DNA of 64,000 nt. Origin: Closterium sp. Naga37s-1 (Eukaryota; Streptophyta; Zygnematophyceae; Desmidiales; Closteriaceae). Every line of letters begins with the position of its first letter. The stretch's first letter is position 1. Below the pieces are notes generated by a model. The model saw only the letters and a program-made list of their open reading frames with translations, was not told the origin of the DNA and made no database searches. The stretch is from contig CANJKZ010000768.1 in NCBI GenBank assembly GCA_947471745.1, positions 1,937,501 to 2,001,500 of the forward strand, in the 5' to 3' direction. Below, piece by piece: positions 23,760-33,430 of the stretch. A program made the position numbers and the translations under genes.

Positions 23760-24700
23760 CGAATATTTTTTTCCTGCCCGGAGCGCGCTTCGCTCCTGCC
23801 CGAGTCGCGCCCTGTGTGCCCTCCCTACCGTCGCGCCCTCTCACGGCCCCTCACGGCCCCTTCGCGTCGCCCTTAGCGGCCCCTCTCACGGCCCCTTGCG
23901 CCGCCCTTACGGCCCCTCGCGCCGCCCTTACGGCCCCTTACGGCACCTCGCGCCGCCCGTCGGCCCCTCGCGCCGTCCCTTACGGCCCTTCGCGCGGCCC
24001 CTTACGCCCCTTACGGCCCCTCCCGCGGCCCCTCACGGCCCCCTACGGCCCGTCGCCGCCCTCCGCGGCCCCTCGCGCCGCCCTATCACGGCCCGTCGCC
24101 GCCCTCCGCGGCCCCTCGCGCCGCCCTATCACGGCCCGTCGCCGCCCTCCGCGGCCCCTCGCGCCGCCCTTCACGGCCCCTTCGCCGCCCTTCGCGGCCT
24201 CTCGCGGCCCTGTCGCCGCCCCCCTCCGGCCCGCCGTCGCCGCCCCTGACGCAGCAGCCGCCGCAGTCCCTACAGCAGCGGCCGGCGCCGTCCCTGCTGG
24301 AGAAGCCGCAGCCGTCGCCAGCAGCAGCCGCCACCACCTCCCTCGGGGCCGTAGCTGCTGCCGCCGCTGACTGCACCCGCCGGTGCGCCTCGGCCCTACC
24401 GGCGCCGCTCCACCCGGCCCCGCCGCCGCTCCCCGCGCGGCCCCGCCGTCACCACCGAGCCGCCGGCGCCGCCGAGCTGCTGCCGAGCTGCCCGATCCAC
24501 CCAAGCCGCCCGAGCCGCCGCGCCACCTGAGCCGCCCGTGCTGCTGAGCCGCCGTACCGCCGAGCCGCCCGAGCCGCCCGAGCCGCCGAGTCGCCGAGCC
24601 GCTGTTGCTGCCGAGCCGCCGTACCGCCGAGCCGCCCGAGCCGCCGAGTTGCCGAGCCGCTGAGCCGCCGAGCCACCCGAGCCGCCCTGTCTGGTAAGAG
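23760..24700 (+). repeat. GC-rich tandem-repeat leader of element D
   Basis: The ~1-kb leader between primer site and gag start is built of C-rich short repeats: first GGCCCCTCGCGCCGCCCT-like units including a ~54-base higher unit near 24050-24170, then GAGCCGCCGAGCCGCC-like units near 24500-24690. It is open in several frames only because of its composition. Element E has a leader of the same kind with different repeat units. Confidence 0.8.
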
Positions 24701-24761
24701 CAGCGCCTCTGTCACTGCACTGCCCTTACCCTACTGTTCGCGCTGCTAGTCTACTGCTGTC

Positions 24762-25787
24762 ATGGCTACCCCTAGTGTCCTCGCTTTTGACGCTGAGGGT
24801 CGGGCCATTGACTTTGACGTCTGGGTAGATGACCTGCAGCTTTTCCTACAGTGCGATAGGGCAGACGGTCTCTCCCTCTTTGACCTCACCTCTGGTGCCT
24901 CTCCTGCCCCTGCTGCTGATGCCGACGCCACTGTTCGCTCACAGTGGGCCACTCGCGATGCTGCTGCACGTCTTGCTGTGCGTCGCCACCTGCCTACCTC
25001 TGAGCGTGCGCACTTTAGCCAGTACAAGAGTGCTCAGACCTTGTACGACGCTGTAGTTGCGCGCTACTCCTCCCCTGCCACTGCTGCACTGAGCCGCCTC
25101 ATGCTACCGTACCTCTTCCCTGACCTTGCTGCCTTTCCCACAGTCGCTGACCTCATTACGCACCTCCGCACTAGTGACACTCGCTACCGCGCTGCGCTTC
25201 CTGCTGAATTCTGCGCCAAGAACCCCCCCCCCATGTACATCACCCTCTACTACATAGTCACCCGGCTCCCTGACTCCCTTCGCGTAGTCAGGGACCACTT
25301 CCTCTCAGTTTGCCCCACCACTCTCACCGTTGACCTCCTCGAGAAGTCCCTCCTAGCAGCAGAGAAGAGCATAGTAGCTGTAGGAGCCTCTCGTGGTGAC
25401 CCTCGCACCCCCATCTTTGAGGGGTGTTCCCCCCCCCCCCTTTTGCCCTCTGTTGCCTCTGCTGCTGCGGCCGACCTCGTTGGGCTTGAGTCGGTCGGTG
25501 CGGCGTCTACCCCTAGCGGGAGACGCCGCCCTGGCAAGGGCAAGGGGGCCAGGGGCACTGGAGGAGCTAGCGGGGGCGGTGGAGGCGGCGGTGGAGGCGG
25601 TGGAGGGGGTGGGGGTGGCGGTGGGGGTGGTGGCGGGGGTGGAGGTGTCGGTGGCGGCAGTGGAGGCGGAGGCGGCGGCGGCGGTGGCGGTGGGAGCGGA
25701 GGTGGCGGCGGTGGAGGAGGCGGCGGCGGAGGAGGTGGAGCTGGTCGGGGTGGCGCTGCGCAGAGGGTCGGCTCCGGTGGTGGTCAG

Positions 25788-25825
<38 letters not shown>

Positions 25826-28800
25826 CACTCGTGACATCCCCCCCCCTCAGCAGCTCCGTGAGTGGTACGCTGCACGCCAGCGGGGTGGGGGTACTGGTCC
25901 GTGCACCTACGTCCTACGCACCGGAGACCGCGCGGGTGAGCAGTGCTGGGGTGCGCACTCCACCCAGCGCTGCTTTGGCCGCCTGACGGACGCTTGGCGT
26001 CACCAGTTCCCTGAGGCCACTGAGATCCCCCGCTGGGGTGAGCTGTCTAGGGCGGGTGTAGCTGTCTTTGACCTTGACTTTGATGCTATTCTTGCTGCCA
26101 TGTATACTGTGTCTATTAGTGATGAGGGTGACTGTTACCGGTATTTTCCGCCCGACCCGGGCATTGAGTCTGCTGCTCTAGGTACTGGTGAGGCTGCTGC
26201 TCTAGGTGCTAGCGAGGCTGCTGCTCTAGGTGCTCGTGCGTCTGCTCCCTCAGGTGCTGGTGAGTCTGCTCTCTCAGGTTCTGCGTCGGCTTCGGCCTCC
26301 CACACCTTCACCCTTGACTCGGGGGCTTCTCGCTCCTTCTTTCGAGACCGCACCACACTCACGCCGCTTGGCCGGCGAGTTGCAGTCTCTCTGGCAGACC
26401 CCTCTGGGGGTCCTGTCCTTGCTCACTTCTCCACTGTCCTCCCGTGTCCGGCGGCCCCCTCTGGCACCCTGTCTGGTCTTTACCTCCCCTCGTTCTCTAC
26501 GAACTTGGTAAGTGGTGCTGACCTACAGGATGCGGGGGTTCACCAGTTCACTCCTGCGAGTCAGCGGGTGACCCACTGCACAGACGCTCGGACAGGCCGA
26601 CACCTGGCCACGTTTACACGTCGGCCGGGGTCGAGCCTGTACACACTGACCACTGCGTCTCCTCCAGTCACTGCGTCTGGTCAGGTAGCTGCGTCGGGTC
26701 AGGTGTTTGCTGCAGCGTCCAGGTCTGGTCCTGAGTCTGCCCCCTGTTCGTGTCGCCTTCTTTCTCACGAGACTCTCCTCTGGCACCACCGCCTTGGTCA
26801 CCCCTCCCTGCTTCGTCTCCGAGGCATGGCCTCCCGTGTCCTTGTCTCTGGTCTTCCCCGGTCCCTCCCTCCCCTTCCTCCGGGGCCTGGCCCTACCTGC
26901 GTCCCCTGTGTCGAGGGGCGGCAGCGGGCTGCCCCTCACTCCTCCCAGTTTCCTCCGACAGAGGCCCCGCTGCAGACGCTTCACATGGACGTGTGGGGCC
27001 CGGCCCGCGTCCGTGGACAGGGTCACGAGCGCTACTTCCTGCTGGTGGTTGACGACTACTCGCGTTACACCACAGTCTTCCCCTTGCGCAGCAAGGGTGA
27101 TGTCACTGAGGTGTTGATCGACTGGATCCGCGCAGCTCGTCTCCAGCTCAGGCAGAGCTTCGGCTCGGACTTTCCTGTTCTGCGTCTGCACTCTGACAGA
27201 GGTGGAGAGTTCTCCTCTGGCCTTCTGCGAGCCTACTGTCGTGCACGAGGCATCCGCCAGACCTTCACGCTTCCGGACTCTCCACAGCAAAATGGGATTG
27301 CTGAGCGCCGCATTGGCATGGTCATGGACGTCGCCCGTACGTCCATGATGCATGCGGCTGCCCCCCATTTTCTGTGGCCGTTTGCGGTTCGGTATGCGGC
27401 GCATCAGATCAACCTTCACCCCAGGGTCTCCATGCCGGAGACCTCCCCAGCTTTGCTGTGGACGGGGAAGGTTGGCGATGCGTCTGCGTTCCGTGTCTGG
27501 GGATCTCGGGCGTTTGTCCGCGACTTGTCTGCGGACAAGCTGTCCCCTCGTGCTGCTCCTTGCGTCTTCCTTGGCTTCCCCCCTGACGCGCCAGGGTGGC
27601 AGTTCTACCACCCCACCTCTCGCCGTGTTCTGTCCTCCCAGGACGTCACGTTTGACGAGTCGGTCCCCTACTACCGCCTCTTCCCCTACCGCACTCCGTC
27701 CCTCCCCCTGCCACCGCTCTTCCTTGTGCCAGGTCCCCCCCCGGTAGACCCCCTCCCCCCTCAGGGTCCTGCCCCTTCAGGTGTGTCCCAGGTAGACGCA
27801 GTCGAGCCTGTCGACGTTACTGGTGACTCTGGTGCTGCTGAGGGTGCTGAGCCTGGGGGTGCTGACTCTGTGGGTGCTGAGCGTGTGGGTGCTACGCCTG
27901 GGGGTGCTGAGCCTGAGGGTGCTACTACTGGGGGTCCTGAGCCTGGGGGTGCTGAGCCTGGGGGTGCTACTACTGGGGGTGCTGAGCCTGGGGGTGCTGA
28001 GCCTGGGGGTGCTACGCCTGGAGGTGCTGAGCCTGGGGGTGCGGAGCCTGAGGGAGCTGGGCCTGCTCGTGTGGCGTCTGGCGGTGCTGAGCCTGGAGGT
28101 TCTCCGGGTGCTTCGTCTCGGCGGGAGCCACTCTCTCCACAGGAGCTGCGCGAGTGGTTTGCCCGGCGCTGGAGGCGTGCTGCTAGAGCTGGAGGTTCTT
28201 CGGCTGCTGAGGGTGCTGGTGCCGCGGGTCCCGGAGGTGCTCGTACTGGGAGTACTGGAGCTGCTAGGCCTGCGGGTACGACTGGAGCTGGAGCTGCTGA
28301 GGGTGTTGGCGCTGAGGCTACTGCTGTCGGTCCTGGAGGCGGTCCTAGTGGGGGTGCTACTGGTGCTGCTCGAGGTACTGGAGCTGGAGGTGCTGCTGGC
28401 GCTGGTGCTGCCGCTGGGGGTACTGGTGCTGTCCCTGCTGTGTCTGGAGTCGCCGCGCGGCCTCGGCCGTACTTCGTTCCGCTCCTTCAGCAGGTTCTTG
28501 GTCTCCCGCCTTCTACTGGTCCTCCTCCTCCCTTAGAGTGTCCACAGCCTGTCCCGTCACAGTTACAGTTACAGCCGGCCTCCCCACTGCCCGCTCCTTC
28601 TCCCTACACTGGTCCTACTGGAGGTCTTACTGAGCGTCGTGAGCCTGCGTCTCGCCCTGCGTCGCCTGTCCGTGCTGCTCGCACTAGTGGTCGTGGTTCG
28701 CGTCAGCGTCCTCCTCCTGTCCCTGGCACGCACCGGATGTCTCTGCGTCCGTCCACTGCTCCTCTGCGTGCCCCTCTGCCTTCTCCTCCTGAGTCCTCTC

Positions 28801-30722
28801 TTCCTGCTCTTCCTGACCCGGCGTCGGACTCCCTTCGTGCTGCCAGTCCGACTGTCACGCGTCTCCTTGCTACTGTTGTCACTGACCCTTCCTTTGAGTC
28901 CACTGCTGCGTCTGCCCTAGTTGCTGAGCTCGTCGACTTTGCTGCTCGCTGTCGTCTAGACTACGCTGCTAGTCTTGTTGCTGAGTCTGAGTCTGTCTGT
29001 CCTCCGTCCGTCGGGGGTGAGTGTGCCCTTGGCACGGACGTCCTTGAGGACAGGCAGGAGGAGTTCCAGTGTCTGGCTGCTGCTTCACCTCATCTCGTGT
29101 CCGTACTGCTTACCCCTGAGGGAGACCCGGATGCACTTGACATCCCGACTCCGCGCTCTTACGCGGAGGCGATAGAGGGTCCCTACTCCTCTCAGTGGCA
29201 GGCAGCTATGGACGCAGAGATGGCTTCCTGGAAGTCCACAGGCACCTACGTTGACGAGGTTCCCCCGCCTGGGGCGAACATCGTCAGTGGCATGTGGATT
29301 TTCAGGGTGAAGCGGCCGCCGGGTTCTCCGCCTGTCTTCAAGGCGCGTTACGTGGCTCGTGGCTTCAGTCAGCGGCAGGGAGTTGACTACTTTCAGACCT
29401 TCTCTCCCACCCCGAAGATGACCACTCTTCGGGTACTGCTGCACATAGCTGCTCACCGCGACTACGAGCTGCACTCTCTTGACTTCAGCACTGCTTTCTT
29501 GCAGGGCAGCCTGCACGAGGAGATCTGGCTGCGTCGCCCACCTGGCTTCACTGGGTCTTTTCCTCCTGGCACCCAGTGGAGCCTCCGGCGGCCAGTCTAC
29601 GGTCTCCGCCAGGCACCGCGTGAGTGGCACGACACTCTGAGGACTACACTTGCGGCTCTTGGGTTTGCTCCCTCTACTGCCGACCCGTCGCTGTTTCTGC
29701 GCACCGACACTTCTTTGCCGCCGTTCTACATCCTCGTGTACGTCGACGACTTGGTCTTCGCCATAGCTGACACTGCAGGACTAGCCCACGTGAAGTCTGA
29801 GCTGCAGAAGAGACACACGTGCACAGACCTGGGTGAACTGCGCAGCTACCTTGGCTTGCAGATCACCCGGGACAGAGCACGCCGCACCATTACCCTGACT
29901 CAGTCACACATGGTGCAGCAGGTCCTTCAGCGCTTCGGCTTCACGTACTCCTCGCCTCAGGCCACTCCTCTGCCTACTCGCCACTCGCTCTCAGCTCTGC
30001 CTTCGGATGAGTCCGTAGAGTCGAGTGGCCCGTACCCAGAGCTTGTTGGCTGCCTCATGTACCTGATGACCTGCACACGACCTGACCTTGCATACCCTCT
30101 TAGCATTCTTGCACGCTATGTTGCTCCTGGGAGACACAGACCGGAGCACATGGCTGCAGCGAAGAGGGTGTTGCGCTACTTGTGCAGTACGTCGGGCATG
30201 GGGCTTGTGCTTGGAGGGCAGAGTCCAGTGGTCCTCACTGGGCACGCAGACGCTTCTTGGGCTGACGACCAGGCTACGCAGCGGTCGTCACAGGGTTACA
30301 CCTTCAGCCTTGGTTCCGGCTCTGTTTCGTGGCGGGCTACCCGCTCGTCTTCTCTTCTCGGCTCCAGTTGTGAGGCTGAGATCTACGCTGGGGCCATGGC
30401 TGCACAGGAGCTTCGCTGGCTCACCTACCTGCTCACTGACCTCGGAGAGCCGCCTCGTTCTCCTCCAGTGCCGTACGTAGACAACAAGGCCATGCTGGCC
30501 TTGTGTCGAGAGCAGAGACTGGAGCACAGAACGAAGCACATTGCTCTCCGCTACTTCCTTGCTCGTTAGCTACAGCAGCGTGGTCAGCTACGGCTTGCGT
30601 ACGTGGCCTCTGAGGCCAACACTGCTGATATCTTCACCAAGGCACTTCCGCCTTGTGATCATCAGCGCTTCTGTACTCAGCTGGGTCTTGTGCCTACCTT
30701 GCCTCACTTGCTCACCCCTTGA
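24762..30722 (+). pseudogene. Copia gag-pol of element D
   Basis: Starts at ATG 24762 (MATPSVLAFDAEGRAIDF). Parts: Gag about 24762-25560; a near-pure glycine tract about 25570-25745; a CAG-encoded glutamine run 25791-25824; a Cys/His segment about 25900-25980 (C-x13-C-x3-H-x4-C spacing); a protease with LDSGASRSFF near 26315; GAG-pre-integrase about 26760-26940; an integrase core about 26970-27410 with LHSDRGGEF and NGIAERR; a hinge with GAEPGG-type repeats about 27830-28120; reverse transcriptase about 29250-29990 with YVDD near 29739; and RNase H about 30230-30700. Nearly whole, about one break. Confidence 0.92.
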
Positions 30723-30929
30723 CCTTGCTTGTACTGTTGCATATATATATACACCTGCTCTTGCTTGTCTAGCCTTATATATATATGCAATCCTGCATGT
30801 GAACTGGCCTTGTGGCCTTGAACTTGTGCTCGGAATGTGTGGTGACTTTGTGATCCACCCTGAGCTTGTTTTGCTTTGCTTGACTAGTCTTGTGACCCCT
30901 TGTTCTCCCCCACTTTGCCTATGGGGGTG

Positions 30930-31053
30930 TGTCAGCTTTATATGACATAGCTACTGTAGGCTATAGTGGGGTAGCACATATGGGGTACAGTTTTCTAGGG
31001 TTTGCTTTTGTACCCAACTTTCCTTTAGTCAATTCATTCCTCGTTTCTTCTCA
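30930..31053 (+). repeat. 3' LTR of element D
   Basis: 124 bases, identical by eye to 23589-23712. The 3' untranslated region before it (30723-30929) holds an AT-rich inverted repeat around 30738-30795 (TTGCATATATATATA against TATATATATATGCAA). Confidence 0.95.
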
Positions 31054-31290
31054 GATCAACCTCACTCGGCCTCTCACAGATCAACCTCCACTCAGCCTCA
31101 CAGATCAACCTCCACTCAGCCTCTCACAGATCAACCTCCACTCAGCCTCTCACAGATCAACCTCCACTCAGCCTCTCACAGATCAACCTCCACTCAGCCT
31201 CTCACAGATCAACCTCCACTCAGCCTCTCACAGATCAACCTCCACTCAGCCTCTCGCAGATCAACCTCCACTCAGCCTCTCACAGATCAA
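31054..31290. repeat. 26-bp minisatellite, about 9 copies
   Basis: Unit GATCAACCTCCACTCAGCCT plus CTCACA, about nine near-identical copies. The first copies carry the CACTCGG variant also seen left of D at 23559-23588, so D inserted within this array. Adjacent copies, no spacers. Confidence 0.88.
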
Positions 31291-31435
31291 AACCGGAGAG
31301 TGACCGGAGCGCCACCTGAGAAAGAACTGGGGGTGTCCTACGGGTGACGCATAAGCAGCCCATAAACAACCTCCAGCTTGTTACGACCAAAACAAAAACC
31401 CAAACACACTCGAGCGTCACCCGAGGGTCATCTGG
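31291..31435. other. Short spacer between minisatellites
   Basis: About 145 bases without an open frame of note or recognised motif. Confidence 0.4.
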
Positions 31436-31544
31436 GACTGACCTGCGACTGACCTGCGACTGACCTGTCACTGACCTGTCACTGACCTGTCACTGACCTG
31501 TCACTGACCTGTCACTGACCTGTCACTGACCTGTCACTGACCTG
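31436..31544. repeat. 11-bp minisatellite, about 10 copies
   Basis: Unit TGTCACTGACC, with GACTGACCTGC variants at the left edge, in about ten adjacent copies. Confidence 0.88.
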
Positions 31545-31996
31545 CTTGTGACCAGCAGGTTGCCCTGAGGGCGCAGGTTGCTGCCGGCCGTAAGAGAAGT
31601 GGCGGAAGCCAGTGCGGTGAATGCAGTGGGGCAGGCAGAAGTCAGTAGAGAGTAGCAGGTGCGGAGATGGGGAAAAGTGGGGTATGAGGGAGTTCGGAAT
31701 GATGGAGGGAAGTGAGAAACGACATGGAGCCATGCGATGGATGGAAAGCACGAAGCCTCAGGTGGGCGGGCGACACGTGATTCTACGAAGAATATGAATC
31801 AATGAGGGTTGAAGCAGGCAGGGGATATGTGAGGGGCAGGCAGGCAAGCGACACGTGGCCGGCAAGCTGGCAAGCGGGCGGCAAGTGGGAGGCAGGCAGG
31901 TGGGGGAGAAGTGGGTGATTACGAGACGCAGGCGCACAGCTGGAGGGGCAATCATTACGTTTCGGCAGCGGCGCTGCTGGCGGCGGTGCGGCGGCG
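31545..31996. other. Non-coding stretch, purine/GC-rich
   Basis: No gene recognised. It has GGCAGGCAGG and GGCAAGCGGG-like simple sequence near 31810-31910. Minus-strand open frames entering from the neighbouring 15-bp minisatellite are a by-product of that repeat. Confidence 0.4.
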
Positions 31997-32575
31997 GGTG
32001 AGGCATCCCCCCGGTGAGGCATCCCCCCGGTAAGGCATCCCCCCGGTGAGGCATCCCCCCGGTGAGGCATCCCCCCGGTGAGGCATCCCCCCGGTGAGGC
32101 ATCCCCCTGGTGAGGCATCCCCCCGGTGAGGCATCCCCCCGGTGAGGCATCCCCCCGGTGAGGCATCCCCCCGGTGAGGCATCCCCCCGGTGAGGCATCC
32201 CCCTGGTGAGGCATCCCCCTGGTGAGGCATCCCCCCGGCGAGGCATCCCCCTGGTGAGGCATCCCCCCGGTGAGGCATCCCCCCGGTGAGGCATCCCCCC
32301 GGTGAGGCATCCCCCCGGTGAGGCATCCCCCCGGTGAGGCATCCCCCCGGTGAGGCATCCCCCTGGTGAGGCATCCCCCGGGTGAGGCATCCCCCCGGTG
32401 AGTCATCCTCCCGGTGAGGCATCCCCCTGGTGAGGCATCCCCCCGGTGAGGCATCCCCCCGGTGAGGCATCCCCCCGGTGAGGCATCCCCCTGGTGAGGC
32501 ATCCCCCCGGTGAGGCATCCCCCTGGTGAGGCATCCCCCTGGTGAGGAATCCCCCTGGTGAGGCATCCCCCTGGT
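31997..32575. repeat. 15-bp minisatellite, about 38 copies
   Basis: Unit GGTGAGGCATCCCCC, repeated about 38 times over 579 bases, with mostly C/T changes at one position (CCCCCCGG or CCCCCTGG). Because 15 is a multiple of three and the unit lacks stops in several frames, it creates long repetitive minus-strand open frames (PHRGDASPGGCLTGGM-like) with no sign of being a real protein. Confidence 0.92.
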
Positions 32576-33080
32576 AAGCAAAAGCATCATCATCGTCCGG
32601 CTTGACACCCGTGGTGATGCCGACACACGCACATCGCAGGCCCAGCTCTTGCGATTGGACAGCGTAAATTCAACGCGAATCGCGAGACGAGATGGGTCAC
32701 GGGAGAGCCTGGCGTTGCGCCGGTTGGGGGTCAGGGGAGGGGTAGGAGGTTGGGGCCAGGAGTGGACGGGAGAGAGCGGGGGAGGGGAGAGGGAGCCAGC
32801 AATTTTAGAGGTAGGGGTACGGGAACGGAGATTGGGTAAAGGAGGGGGAGGGGTAATTGAAAGGGGAGTGCGAGGGGGAAAGGATATTCCATGGCGACAC
32901 CTCATATCCTCTTACACATAGCCTCTCAAACATCGCCTCTCTCACACACATCAGCTTCATCCCCCCTCTCCCTCCATTCTTTTGAACCCCCAATATTTTA
33001 ACCTCTCTCCTTTAAACCCCCATCTTCAACCCCCTTACCTTTAACCTTCCTTCCGCCATCCCCCCTTCATCCCCCCTTCA
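32576..33080. other. Non-coding stretch with purine-rich then pyrimidine-rich blocks
   Basis: A G-rich block (about 32715-32880) is followed by a C/T-rich block (about 32895-33080) with CTCTCACACACATC and CCCCCTTCATCCCCCC-like words, resembling 4650-4990. No gene is recognised. Confidence 0.45.
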
Positions 33081-33082
33081 CC

Positions 33083-33430
33083 ATGGCGATCAGATCCACA
33101 GGCGTGCCGTTGTGCGGTATTTCGACGAGCATCCCACTCCATGCCCTGTTACAGGATGTATCAGGCTGGAGCCCACGGTGGGGGCGGACGAGTATGCTGT
33201 GGTCGAGGTGGACAGCATTCTGTCCCTTGCCCACATTGTCCCGTGTTTCACGGAGCGAAGGTTCTCGTTGGTGAACCGATTCCTGCTCGACGAGTGAGGT
33301 GGCGGGGTCAGACCTGTTGGATGTGTCTGGAACAGCCTTCATGGGCACGTGCATGTCGCTACACATTGGACGCATTACGGTTGAGAAGGTCGAACACATT
33401 GGACGCCCTGGCTGGCATTGTTGTGTGTGT
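33083..33430 (+). pseudogene. Unrecognised coding remnant
   Basis: One plus-strand frame, open from before 33100 to a stop near 33297, reads with protein-like composition: VVRYFDEHPTPCPVTGCIRL, then EPTVGADEYAVVEVDSILSL and AHIVPCFTERRFSLVNRFLL. After the stop, another frame continues with SDLLDVSGTAFMGTCMSLHI, suggesting a frameshifted piece of an old gene. The AHIVPCF..RFLVNRFL pattern faintly recalls sequences found with KDZ-type DNA transposases, but I cannot place it. A short direct repeat ACACATTGGACGC lies at its 3' side. Confidence 0.35.

Larger units (their letters stand above)
23589..31053 (+). mobile_element. Copia LTR retrotransposon D, very young, nearly whole
   Basis: 7465-bp Ty1/copia element with short, apparently identical 124-bp LTRs (TGTCAG...TTCTCA) and a perfect target duplication GATCA (23584-23588 and 31054-31058). 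The primer-binding site begins TGGTATCGAGC (23713), a variant of the usual site. Polypurine tract ATGGGGGTG precedes the 3' LTR. Identical LTRs mean a very recent insertion. The polyprotein region is open over nearly its whole length, with about one break. E (39793-47094) is a sister copy, and 58550-58685 is the LTR of a more distant relative. Confidence 0.96.

Noticed and set aside
23734-24370. Pro/Arg-rich frames upstream of gag in element D
   Set aside because: They result from the C-rich tandem-repeat leader, and the equivalent leader of E has different repeats and no conserved protein.
25570-25750. Glycine-rich tract as a cell-wall or silk-like host protein
   Set aside because: It lies inside an uninterrupted copia Gag-Pol frame and recurs at the same place in element E.
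26523-27611. Minus-strand 362-codon frame in element D, and similar long antisense frames in C (16955-18499) and E
   Set aside because: These are antisense shadows of the GC-rich pol coding strand, with Arg/His-rich composition and no domain.
31054-32575. CRISPR-like arrays of 26-, 11- and 15-bp repeats (also 22811-22986)
   Set aside because: Repeats are directly adjacent without unique spacers, there are no cas genes, and the context is a eukaryotic retrotransposon landscape.
31758-32905. Long minus-strand open frames of PHRGDASPGGCLTGG repeats
   Set aside because: They come from a 15-bp minisatellite without stops in several frames. All overlapping frames are open alike, and flanking sequence has no gene features.
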